DNA of 6,099 nt from an uncultured Flavobacteriaceae bacterium (lineage in GTDB: Bacteria > Bacteroidota > Bacteroidia > Flavobacteriales > Flavobacteriaceae): assembly GCA_937901915.1 (NCBI GenBank), contig CALGUD010000101.1:1-6099 (forward strand), read 5' to 3'. Position 1 is the stretch's first letter. Each line of letters starts with the position of its first letter. Positions 1 to 6,050 of the stretch are shown here, one piece after another. Below the pieces are notes generated by a model. It worked only from the letters and a program-made list of their open reading frames with translations, was not told the DNA's origin and did not search any database. Both the position numbers and the translations under genes were made by a program.

Positions 1-67
1 GAACTAAATTATGAAAATATGTCAATGAAATTTATCTTCCGAACACATATGGTTTCAAACCCTTGAA

Positions 68-107
68 GAGTTAAAGCTCTTAACTCCCTTCATTTAGAAG
101 GGGAGTT
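68..107 (-). terminator. Two overlapping hairpins at the 3' end of the M23 gene (possible terminator)
   Basis: Two inverted repeats overlap around the stop codon of the peptidase gene. One is GAGTTAA/TTAACTC (68-74 with 80-86, 5-base loop). The other is AACTCCCTT/AAGGGGAGTT (82-90 with 98-107, one bulged G, 7-base loop). They share bases 82-86, so only one can form at a time in the transcript. The second lies inside the last codons of the gene and the first straddles the stop. No clear U-run follows on the minus strand, so this is not a classical intrinsic terminator. A transcript-end or mRNA-stabilising role is an inference. Confidence 0.3.
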
Positions 108-1234
108 GTAAGGTTTTCGTAAATGTATACGGCTTTATTATCCGGAGTTTGTGCATAGATCCATTTATCGGTTTTTCCCATAAAAGTCAATGTGTCATTT
201 TTTTGAGCCACACCTACAATTTTAGAATTACGGGTGCCCGGTGTATTTCTCAAATTTGCTATACTGTTTTTAACTATAATTTTTTCTGGTAAAATTTCAG
301 TATGTAATGAAATTGCAGGGATATCATATTTTTTTACAAAAGGTAATGGATTTACAGCACCACGGAATCTTTTGTAAATACCAAAATGGAGGTGAGGGGG
401 TGTAAATTTTGCATTGCCGGTATTGCCAACAAAACCCAATGTGTCACCTGTTTTTATTTTTTGCCAGCCATTAACAGCAATACTATCTAAGTGAGCATAA
501 TATAGAGAATTTCCACTAGAATTGTCATTAAGCCATACCTGTTTACCACCCAGGCCTCTTTCGCCGGTATAGCGAACCGATCCGTTTACAGTAGCTATTA
601 CCGGTGTTCCTTTAGGAGCAAATATATCAATTCCTTTATGGGTCCTTCTTCCACCACTGCGAATATCGCCCCAAAAACTTTGAATAGCCTTGTTGTCTTT
701 ACCGGCCACCGGAAATACTTCATATTGAGGCTGCGTATAAATACTAATATTAAAATTTTGTATTCCCCCAAGCTCCGGCTGGATCAGTATTTTATAGCTA
801 CTGCTTCTATCAACCATGTGTGCAAATATTTTATCATTTGGGGTGTTTTTAGATAATGACTTAAAAGGATTGAGTGTGTCATTTGTTATTTCCAGAATTT
901 CAGCAAAAACCCGATAGTTTAAACTGTCTGTTGTAGTAGATACATAAACAACCTCCCCTTCTTCCAGTTCAACGGTGTAACTACGTGCGTTGTTAAAAGT
1001 GCTGAATTTACCTATTTCAGTATAAGGCAGATTAATAAAGAGACTATCTTTTAAAGCTCTGTCGGCATTGCTTTGCCACTCTTCAAATTTCCACAAAGAA
1101 TCTTTAAACTCACGTTTATATAATTCACGGGCTGTTGGTTGCGTAACAATATCAGTTACTGAACGGATTTCAGAACAGCTTATAGATATCACAACAATAA
1201 GTATTATTGCAAGGGAGTAATTTAGTTTTTTCAT
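80..1234 (-). CDS. M23 family (LytM-like) zinc metallopeptidase, predicted lipoprotein with C-terminal SH3-like domain
   Basis: Predicted peptidoglycan endopeptidase of family M23, acting on cell-wall peptide cross-links from the periplasmic side. The chosen start gives 384 residues beginning MKKLNYSLAIILIV, a basic then hydrophobic signal peptide ending at Cys20 (ISISC), so a lipoprotein is likely, though the lipobox is loose. An in-frame ATG at 1312 would add 26 residues ahead of the signal peptide and is disfavoured. Residues about 75-175 form a beta-rich region I do not recognise. The M23 domain spans about 185-305. It has the complete family set: H199 and D203 (HKGID) and H283 of HLHF as zinc ligands, with H248 (YYAHLD) and H281 as catalytic histidines. 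A bacterial SH3-like segment (about 319-375, containing NLRNTPG) probably binds the wall. With all key residues present, it should be an active enzyme rather than an inactive NlpD/EnvC-type activator. It lies 139 bases downstream of the ALDH gene and has no evident link to lysine metabolism. Confidence 0.93.
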   Translation of the reverse strand: MKKLNYSLAIILIVVISISCSEIRSVTDIVTQPTARELYKREFKDSLWKFEEWQSNADRALKDSLFINLPYTEIGKFSTFNNARSYTVELEEGEVVYVSTTTDSLNYRVFAEILEITNDTLNPFKSLSKNTPNDKIFAHMVDRSSSYKILIQPELGGIQNFNISIYTQPQYEVFPVAGKDNKAIQSFWGDIRSGGRRTHKGIDIFAPKGTPVIATVNGSVRYTGERGLGGKQVWLNDNSSGNSLYYAHLDSIAVNGWQKIKTGDTLGFVGNTGNAKFTPPHLHFGIYKRFRGAVNPLPFVKKYDIPAISLHTEILPEKIIVKNSIANLRNTPGTRNSKIVGVAQKNDTLTFMGKTDKWIYAQTPDNKAVYIYENLTTPLLNEGS

Positions 1235-1239
1235 AGCAC

Positions 1240-1267
1240 CAAACTTATAGCATAAATTATGCCAAAA
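1240..1267 (-). promoter_or_regulatory. Candidate Bacteroidota-type promoter for the M23 gene
   Basis: Read on the minus strand, TAAGTTTG (1247-1240) matches the Bacteroidota -7 consensus TAnnTTTG exactly. A TTG (1265-1263, within TTTTG) sits 15 bases upstream as a possible -33 element, which is slightly closer than the usual 17-23. The -7 box ends only five bases before the ATG at 1234. Transcription would therefore begin at or very near the start codon, giving a leaderless or near-leaderless mRNA. If translation really starts at 1312, this match is coincidental coding sequence. Confidence 0.35.
1250..1262. repeat. Perfect 6-1-6 inverted repeat inside the candidate promoter
   Basis: GCATAA-A-TTATGC is a perfect palindrome with a one-base centre. 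It lies between the candidate -33 and -7 elements upstream of the M23 gene, which is where a dimeric regulator would block or modulate polymerase. It is short and AT-rich, so chance is possible. The operator role is inferred from position only. Confidence 0.3.
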
Positions 1268-1373
1268 TTCTGAGGATGAATGTGATAGGGTATTAAAATT
1301 CTTAATTTTCAAAAATATTTCTATTTTGGATCATTTATCAATAATAGAAACATTAAACCTGTGGGCCTGAATA

Positions 1374-2900
1374 TTATATATGAAACTTGATTCCCTGGGC
1401 CAGTGGTAATTTAGTTCCGTAATTTACGGTACAGGTTTGCCGTCTCATATACGCTTTCCATGCGTCGGATCCACTTTCCCTGCCACCACCGGTTTCTTTC
1501 TCGCCTCCAAAAGCACCGCCTATTTCTGCACCGGATGTTCCGATATTTACATTCGCAATACCACAATCCGATCCTGAAAATGACAAAAACTGCTCTGCCT
1601 CACGCATACTCAACGTAAAAATAGCAGATGACAAACCCTGCGGGACACTGTTTTGAATAGCAATCGCTTCATCAAGGGTTTTATATTTCATTAAATACAG
1701 AATAGGTGCAAAGGTTTCGTGCTTTACAATATCCATATCCGGGTTAGCTTCAATAATGGTTGGTTTTACATAACATTTTGTAGCATATTCCTCTCCTTCA
1801 AGAACTTCATCACCAATGAGTACTTTACCACCCTGTTTTATTGCTTCATGAATGGATTTTAAATATCCTGCAACAGCATCTTTGTCAATTAACGGCCCTA
1901 CATGATTCTTTTCATCCAGCGGATTACCGATTTTTAATTGTCCGTACGCCTTCACTAACAATTCTTTTAAACTGTCGTATTGGTTTTCATGGATGATAAG
2001 CCGTCTGGTGGATGTACAGCGTTGTCCGCAAGTCCCAACTGCTCCAAAAACTATGGCCGGAATGGCATGTGATAAATCAGCATTCTCTGTAACAATAATG
2101 GCATTGTTACCGCCCAGTTCCAAAATGGTTTTGCCCAACCGTTCAGCTACCGACCTGGCAACTGCTTTACCCATACGGGTGGAGCCTGTGGCAGAAATGA
2201 GTGCTACACGGGTATCGGATGTCATTACCGCACCTATTTTATAGTCGCCGATTATGAGATTGGATATACCTTCAGGTAGCTTGTTTTTTTTAAGTACTTC
2301 ACTGAATAATTCCTGGCATTTAATGGCTGTAAAAGGTGTTTTTTCAGAAGGTTTCCAGATGCATACGTTTCCGCATACCCAGGCAATGGCTGTATTCCAC
2401 GACCATACGGCTACAGGAAAATTAAATGCCGAAATAATCCCTACCACACCCAGCGGGTGCCATTGTTCAAACATACGGTGGTCCGGCCGTTCAGATTGTA
2501 TCTGGAGTCCGTATAATTGCCTGGAAAGCCCGGTGGCAAAGTAACAAATGTCTATCATTTCCTGTACTTCGCCATAACCTTCCTGGAGGCTTTTCCCCAT
2601 TTCATAACTGACCAGTTTCCCCAACAGTTTTTTATTTTCCCTGAGTACATCCCCGAATTGCCTTACTATTTCTCCACGTTCGGGCGCCGTGATCTTTTTC
2701 CATTCATTCGCTGCCTCAGTGGCAGTTTTTATCACTTTTGCATAATCCTGCTCTGAAGCCATGTTGAGCTTACTCAACAGCTTACCATCTACAGGGGATG
2801 TTATTTTTATTTCTTCTCCCGATCCTTTCCAATGTTTGGTCCCTGTGCTGGCACCAAAAGCTTGTTCGGGGAGTTTAAATTCTTTTATATCAATATTCAT
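1374..2900 (-). CDS. amaB: L-2-aminoadipate-6-semialdehyde dehydrogenase (ALDH7A1/AmaB family)
   Basis: NAD(P)+-dependent cytosolic enzyme oxidising 2-aminoadipate 6-semialdehyde (in equilibrium with piperideine-6-carboxylate) to 2-aminoadipate, the step carried out by human antiquitin and Pseudomonas AmaB. At 508 residues it has full family length. Visible ALDH landmarks are N160 (ISAFNFP), K183 (IWKPSEK), the general base E261 (LELGG), nucleophile C295 (GQRCTSTRR) and E395 (HETFAP). Two residues fit the aminoadipate anchor of ALDH7A1: R294 directly before the catalytic Cys, and E114 in EVQEMIDIC, corresponding to human R301 and E121. The C-terminal stretch with GTSGAEIGGAFGG, GGGRESGSDAWK and YMRRQTCTVNYG is typical of ALDH7. 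It is the third gene of the minus-strand cluster, 73 bases after the HglS-like gene. No Shine-Dalgarno is seen before the ATG, as is usual in Bacteroidota. The family call is very secure. The substrate is well supported by the anchor residues and neighbours, but untested. Confidence 0.95.
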   Translation of the reverse strand: MNIDIKEFKLPEQAFGASTGTKHWKGSGEEIKITSPVDGKLLSKLNMASEQDYAKVIKTATEAANEWKKITAPERGEIVRQFGDVLRENKKLLGKLVSYEMGKSLQEGYGEVQEMIDICYFATGLSRQLYGLQIQSERPDHRMFEQWHPLGVVGIISAFNFPVAVWSWNTAIAWVCGNVCIWKPSEKTPFTAIKCQELFSEVLKKNKLPEGISNLIIGDYKIGAVMTSDTRVALISATGSTRMGKAVARSVAERLGKTILELGGNNAIIVTENADLSHAIPAIVFGAVGTCGQRCTSTRRLIIHENQYDSLKELLVKAYGQLKIGNPLDEKNHVGPLIDKDAVAGYLKSIHEAIKQGGKVLIGDEVLEGEEYATKCYVKPTIIEANPDMDIVKHETFAPILYLMKYKTLDEAIAIQNSVPQGLSSAIFTLSMREAEQFLSFSGSDCGIANVNIGTSGAEIGGAFGGEKETGGGRESGSDAWKAYMRRQTCTVNYGTKLPLAQGIKFHI

Positions 2901-2933
2901 TAAGATTTACGATTTTTGTTTTATAATCTTTTT

Positions 2934-2975
2934 ACTGACCACTGACCACTGACCACTGACCACTGCCTACTGCTC
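2934..2975. repeat. Tandem heptamer repeat (ACTGACC)n between the HglS-like and ALDH genes
   Basis: Four perfect contiguous copies of ACTGACC (2934-2961) are followed by two degenerate copies, ACTGCCT and ACTGCTC (2962-2975), each with two mismatches. On the coding (minus) strand the unit reads GGTCAGT. The TGA stop of the HglS-like gene (2976-2974) lies at the edge of the degenerate end, so the array begins right where coding ends and fills over half of the intergenic gap. Short heptamer arrays in intergenic DNA are known in cyanobacteria, and I recall similar ones in Bacteroidota. Copy number may vary between strains by slippage. Any effect on expression is unknown. Confidence 0.95.
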
Positions 2976-3882
2976 ACTTCCGTTTTGTCTGATCCGAATA
3001 GGTGCTTTCAAATATTTTATCTGCATTTCCGGCTTCAAAACCTTCCCTTCGGTGTTTGGGCAATAATTGCTCTTCCGGCACATTTTGAAATTCCGGCAAT
3101 ACCTTTCTTTCGGCAAATTCAACATAACTTCCGGAGATGGAGAGTGTAGTTCCATCGGAAAAAGTGGCGTCGACCATTTGTGCAACCGTACTGCTCTGTT
3201 TTAAGAGTCCGTCCGGGCTTATTTTTATTTTTCCGCCGGAGTCATTCAACTTAATACCTGTTTTTTCAAGAAAATCATTAAAATTTTCAATATTGCTGTA
3301 TTTACCTTTTAATTTATGAATACTGATAGTGTAATGATTCAGGTAATAACGGTTGTAAATAACCCAGGCCGCATACTCACTTTCCTTTAATAATTGTTGA
3401 TAATCTTCTGCTGTAGGCAAAGGCCAAAGCGGTTTATGAAAAAATTCCCCGACAGCATCCGGATCATTTAAATTTAATGAATCCACAGGATCTGTGGTGA
3501 CTGTATCCGTATATTTTTTAATGATATTGCGGGTATTTTCAGTCAGGTCCTGCACTCTGAGTTCACTGATGAATATCCTCGGGTATTGGGAATCTGGAGG
3601 AGCATACCAGTAAGCATCCAGTTTTTTATTTTCAAAATGGTAATAATCTTTTTTAGTATAACCGTGATGCAGGAAAATTTTCTCAAAGGATTGTATTCCC
3701 AGGTGCTTAACACCCATGGTGCGGAAAGCAATATGATCGTTCACAATATCATCAATTGAAGATATAATGCCTTCCTCTATCATGGCATTTGTTACTTTCT
3801 TTACATCCGGCACCCTTTCCATATAAGGAACAAACAGGTGATGTAAAATTTTATCGAGTGATGTATTTTCTTTGAATTCCAT
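2974..3882 (-). CDS. hglS: DUF1338 family protein, predicted 2-oxoadipate dioxygenase/decarboxylase (HglS-like)
   Basis: Predicted Fe(II)-dependent, cofactor-free dioxygenase converting 2-oxoadipate plus O2 to D-2-hydroxyglutarate and CO2, the reaction shown for Pseudomonas putida HglS and plant relatives. The protein is 302 residues, clearly shorter than the proteobacterial enzyme. Candidate metal ligands are H50 in NDHIAFRTMG, H183 in LNHYTIS and E255 in SYVEFAER. R54, four residues after H50, matches the H70/R74 spacing of HglS, where the Arg holds the 2-oxo acid; HglS ligands are H70, H226 and E294. The fold is related to the vicinal oxygen chelate family. No signal peptide is present, so it is cytosolic. 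The gene starts 25 bases after the dehydrogenase gene and precedes the ALDH7-type gene, a context that independently supports lysine catabolism. The ATG has no Shine-Dalgarno; a run of eight T lies just upstream. The family is recognised from sequence. The activity is inferred and another 2-oxo acid substrate is possible. Confidence 0.88.
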   Translation of the reverse strand: MEFKENTSLDKILHHLFVPYMERVPDVKKVTNAMIEEGIISSIDDIVNDHIAFRTMGVKHLGIQSFEKIFLHHGYTKKDYYHFENKKLDAYWYAPPDSQYPRIFISELRVQDLTENTRNIIKKYTDTVTTDPVDSLNLNDPDAVGEFFHKPLWPLPTAEDYQQLLKESEYAAWVIYNRYYLNHYTISIHKLKGKYSNIENFNDFLEKTGIKLNDSGGKIKISPDGLLKQSSTVAQMVDATFSDGTTLSISGSYVEFAERKVLPEFQNVPEEQLLPKHRREGFEAGNADKIFESTYSDQTKRK

Positions 3883-3907
3883 AACTAAAAAAAATAATAG
3901 TTAGTAA

Positions 3908-4966
3908 TTAACTAAGTAATGACCCGGTAGCTGTGTTTAAGAAGTCCTCTAAATTGATGTCTTCCTGTTTTATAAACCCTTTATCAGGGAGTTTTCCATC
4001 TGCTACCATTTCTATAACTCCTACAATAGATGCAGCGGTGGTCCACGATATGGCCCTCCATGATTTACCATCTATTTCCAGTGGATGAAATTCCTTAAAA
4101 TATTCATCGCGGAACAGTTTTTCATCCTGCCAGCCTTCTACCACTGCATAAACGTATACAACATCTTCCTTAACCGGAGGTTTTGCTTCCTTGAGGATAT
4201 TCTCCAGGAGTTGTTTATCCTCCTTCAAAATCAATTCATACATCAAAAACCGCATCAGCTTTCCATGTCCGGGATAGCGGATGGTCTTATAATTAAGCGT
4301 ATCCACTTTTCCGTCAAAGGTTTCACACATGGTCCCAAGTCCTCCAGAAGTTGAAAAAGCTTCAAATTCCTGCCCTTCAATATTTATATATTCTATCCCG
4401 TCCAGTGATGGAACTAATTTCCGAACCCCGTTGTGAATCACTTCCGCATCGTTTAAATATTCATTGATAACCCCGGCAGGAGACCAGGTAAATGAATACG
4501 CTAGCAATCCGTTCGGATAGCGGGGCAGTGCACCTACGCGGAGTTCAATGTCTCTTAATTTTGTAAAGGATTTGGTAAGGTGTGAGCCAACAATACCGAT
4601 AAAACCCGGTGCAAGGCCACATTGAGGAGCCATAACACTTTTAGATGTTTTGGCAAGCTCGCGGATATAATTTGTAGTTTCAACATCTTCGGTCAGGTCA
4701 AAATAATGTTTACCGAGGTCATGGGCAACCCGGGCAATATCTTTATTAAGAAAATAGGGTAGGGCAGATACCACTGCATCGTATTCACCCAGTGTTTTTT
4801 TAATAAACTCAAGGTCACTTACGTCGCCGGTAAGGGTTTTAAAAGGTAATTTATATCTGTAATGGGGTTTTTCTTTATCGAGCCCGGTGACTTCAAAATT
4901 TTTATTTAAAAGTACGCCTACAAGAGAACCTACTTTGCCCAGTCCGAGCATTAAAATTTTATTCAT
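3908..4966 (-). CDS. Saccharopine dehydrogenase-like oxidoreductase (lysine 6-dehydrogenase or saccharopine dehydrogenase)
   Basis: NAD(P)-dependent oxidoreductase of the saccharopine dehydrogenase family, 352 residues with the chosen start. The N-terminal Rossmann fold shows G8-L-G-K-V-G13 and an acidic residue at the end of the second strand (D30), which favours NAD over NADP. MAPQCGLAPGF (112-122), the FTWSPAGVINEY region (159-170) and TIRYPGH (228-234) are typical of the family's C-terminal catalytic part. It probably forms 2-aminoadipate 6-semialdehyde, either from saccharopine (with release of glutamate) or directly from lysine as a lysine 6-dehydrogenase. Its short length and the absence of a lysine-ketoglutarate reductase domain or gene here lean toward the second, but sequence reading alone does not decide. 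In-frame starts exist at 4975 and 5086. The 5086 start would overlap the divergent gene and put a 40-residue hydrophobic stretch before the Rossmann fold, so 4966 was preferred. It is the first gene of the cluster. Confidence 0.9.
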   Translation of the reverse strand: MNKILMLGLGKVGSLVGVLLNKNFEVTGLDKEKPHYRYKLPFKTLTGDVSDLEFIKKTLGEYDAVVSALPYFLNKDIARVAHDLGKHYFDLTEDVETTNYIRELAKTSKSVMAPQCGLAPGFIGIVGSHLTKSFTKLRDIELRVGALPRYPNGLLAYSFTWSPAGVINEYLNDAEVIHNGVRKLVPSLDGIEYINIEGQEFEAFSTSGGLGTMCETFDGKVDTLNYKTIRYPGHGKLMRFLMYELILKEDKQLLENILKEAKPPVKEDVVYVYAVVEGWQDEKLFRDEYFKEFHPLEIDGKSWRAISWTTAASIVGVIEMVADGKLPDKGFIKQEDINLEDFLNTATGSLLS

Positions 4967-5078
4967 AAATTGCATTTTATTATGAATACATAAAATTACA
5001 AAAAAATAACAGGAAGATCGATTAATGTTACAAAAAGAACTTTTTTCTTGAAAAAATATAACCACTAACCAAAACAAT
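4967..5078. promoter_or_regulatory. Divergent intergenic spacer between the lysine cluster and the TIM-barrel gene
   Basis: This 112-base, very AT-rich spacer must hold promoters for both the minus-strand cluster and the plus-strand isomerase-like gene. I found no exact TAnnTTTG box on either strand. TAATTTTA read on the minus strand is the nearest match, but it lacks a TTG at proper distance. No Shine-Dalgarno is present before either ATG and no strong palindrome that would suggest an operator. The promoter role rests on position only. Confidence 0.5.
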
Positions 5079-5990
5079 ATGAGCAAGCCTAATAAACGTA
5101 GGGAAGTTATAAAACAACTGGCTCTTGGAGCTGGATTATTAACTGTAACGGGTATGGTAGCATCCTGTGAAACAAAACCAAAAGAGCAGGAAGAAGAAGA
5201 GCCTGTTGCACCGGTGCAGGTTGGATTAAGAGGAAATGTGAACCATTCTGCTTGCCGGTGGTGCTATAGCGACATTCCCTTAGAAGAGTTTTTTAAAGGT
5301 GCGGCTGATATCGGATTAAAAGGAATTGACTTATTAACTCCGGAAGAGTGGCCCATAGCAAAAAAATACGAGTTGGAATGTTCTATGGGAACCGACACTT
5401 TTGCTAATATAGAAAACGGATTTAATGATCCTGCCAATCATGCAGAATTACAGGAAAAATACATGGAATTAATTTCCAAAGCCGCTAAGGCAGGTGTTAA
5501 AAATGTAATATGTTTTTCAGGGAATCAGCGGGAACTGGATGATGAAACGGGGATAGAAAACTGTGTTACCGGATTAAAGCCGCTCATTGAGCATGCCGAA
5601 AAAGAAGGTGTTATTGTTTTTATGGAATTATTGAACAGTAAAGTGAATCACCCCGATTATCAGTGTGATACAACTCCGTGGGGAGTTGCCCTGTCTGAAA
5701 AATTAGGCTCCCCTAATTTTAAACTTCTTTATGATATCTATCATATGCAAATCATGGAAGGCGATGTTATAGCTACCATTAAAAAATACCATGAACATAT
5801 CGGCCATTACCATACCGGAGGTGTGCCGGGACGAAATGAGATCAATGAAACACAGGAGCTTTATTATCCAGCCATTATTAGGGCTATCCTTGACACCGGG
5901 TTTAATGGATATATAGCGCAGGAATTTGTACCTACCTATGACGATAAATTGGCAGCACTTAAAGAGGGGATTATGATTTGTGATGTATAA
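5079..5990 (+). CDS. Tat-exported lipoprotein of the hydroxypyruvate isomerase / sugar isomerase-like TIM-barrel family
   Basis: A 303-residue protein of the xylose isomerase-like TIM-barrel superfamily, most like hydroxypyruvate isomerase (Hyi) proteins. The N-terminus has a twin-arginine motif (KRREVIK, R7-R8), a hydrophobic stretch and a lipobox VASC ending at C30. It should therefore be folded in the cytoplasm, exported by Tat and lipid-anchored. An acidic linker (KEQEEEE, 35-41) follows. The barrel runs from about residue 46 to the end. Its likely divalent-metal ligands are E183 (FMELLN), D219 (LLYDIYHMQ), H245 (HYHTGG) and E282 (AQEFVP), so the catalytic centre looks intact. Known relatives interconvert or epimerise small sugars or keto acids such as hydroxypyruvate and tartronate semialdehyde. 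The substrate here is unknown, and an extracytoplasmic sugar is plausible given export. It is divergent from the lysine genes with no clear functional tie. Export through Tat suits a metalloenzyme that loads its metal before transport. Confidence 0.9.
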   Translation: MSKPNKRREVIKQLALGAGLLTVTGMVASCETKPKEQEEEEPVAPVQVGLRGNVNHSACRWCYSDIPLEEFFKGAADIGLKGIDLLTPEEWPIAKKYELECSMGTDTFANIENGFNDPANHAELQEKYMELISKAAKAGVKNVICFSGNQRELDDETGIENCVTGLKPLIEHAEKEGVIVFMELLNSKVNHPDYQCDTTPWGVALSEKLGSPNFKLLYDIYHMQIMEGDVIATIKKYHEHIGHYHTGGVPGRNEINETQELYYPAIIRAILDTGFNGYIAQEFVPTYDDKLAALKEGIMICDV

Positions 5991-6050
5991 TTCTTCTCCC
6001 TCAATTGAATTGGAGATAAAGGCTGTCTAAAAAGGTATTAAAACTGTCCG

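Larger units (their letters stand above)
1374..4966 (-). other. Predicted lysine-catabolism operon (three genes)
   Basis: Three co-directional genes follow one another with gaps of 25 and 73 bases: the saccharopine/lysine dehydrogenase-like gene, the HglS-like gene and the ALDH7-type gene. Their predicted activities lie on one pathway from lysine to 2-hydroxyglutarate, which supports co-transcription. No convincing internal terminator is seen. The 73-base gap contains a heptamer tandem repeat that might affect read-through or mRNA stability. The aminotransferase that makes 2-oxoadipate and the dehydrogenase that consumes 2-hydroxyglutarate are not in the window. Confidence 0.7.

Noticed and set aside
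1235..1312. The 410-residue form of the M23 protein starting at 1312
   Set aside because: It would place 26 ordinary residues ahead of a good lipoprotein signal peptide and swallow a candidate promoter. The start at 1234 fits better.
2902..2930. AAGATT/AATCTT inverted repeat just upstream of the ALDH start as an operator or RNA element
   Set aside because: It has only six AT-rich bases per arm with a long spacer, which is expected by chance in such sequence.
2934..2975. The heptamer array as a CRISPR
   Set aside because: The units are contiguous 7-mers without spacers, and no cas genes are nearby.
3887..3915. TTAGT/ACTAA inverted repeat followed on the minus strand by eight T, looking like an intrinsic terminator between the first two operon genes
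   Set aside because: The stem is only five AT-rich base pairs, too weak for termination, and the T-run lies just before a start codon in generally AT-rich DNA.
4967..5086. The N-terminally extended dehydrogenase starting at 5086 (or 4975)
   Set aside because: The extension from 5086 overlaps the divergent gene, is hydrophobic and Cys-rich in a way foreign to a Rossmann enzyme, and lies in the only spacer that can hold the promoters. The start at 4975 adds only three residues and cannot be excluded.
5995..6016. TCTCC/GGAGA inverted repeat after the TIM-barrel gene as a terminator
   Set aside because: It is a five-base stem with a twelve-base loop and no T-run after it. It may be chance.
6020..6034. 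GGCTGTCTAAAAAGG as a remnant insertion-sequence end
   Set aside because: It recalls IS-associated sequence in Bacteroidota, but no matching inverted partner, target duplication or transposase fragment is in the window.
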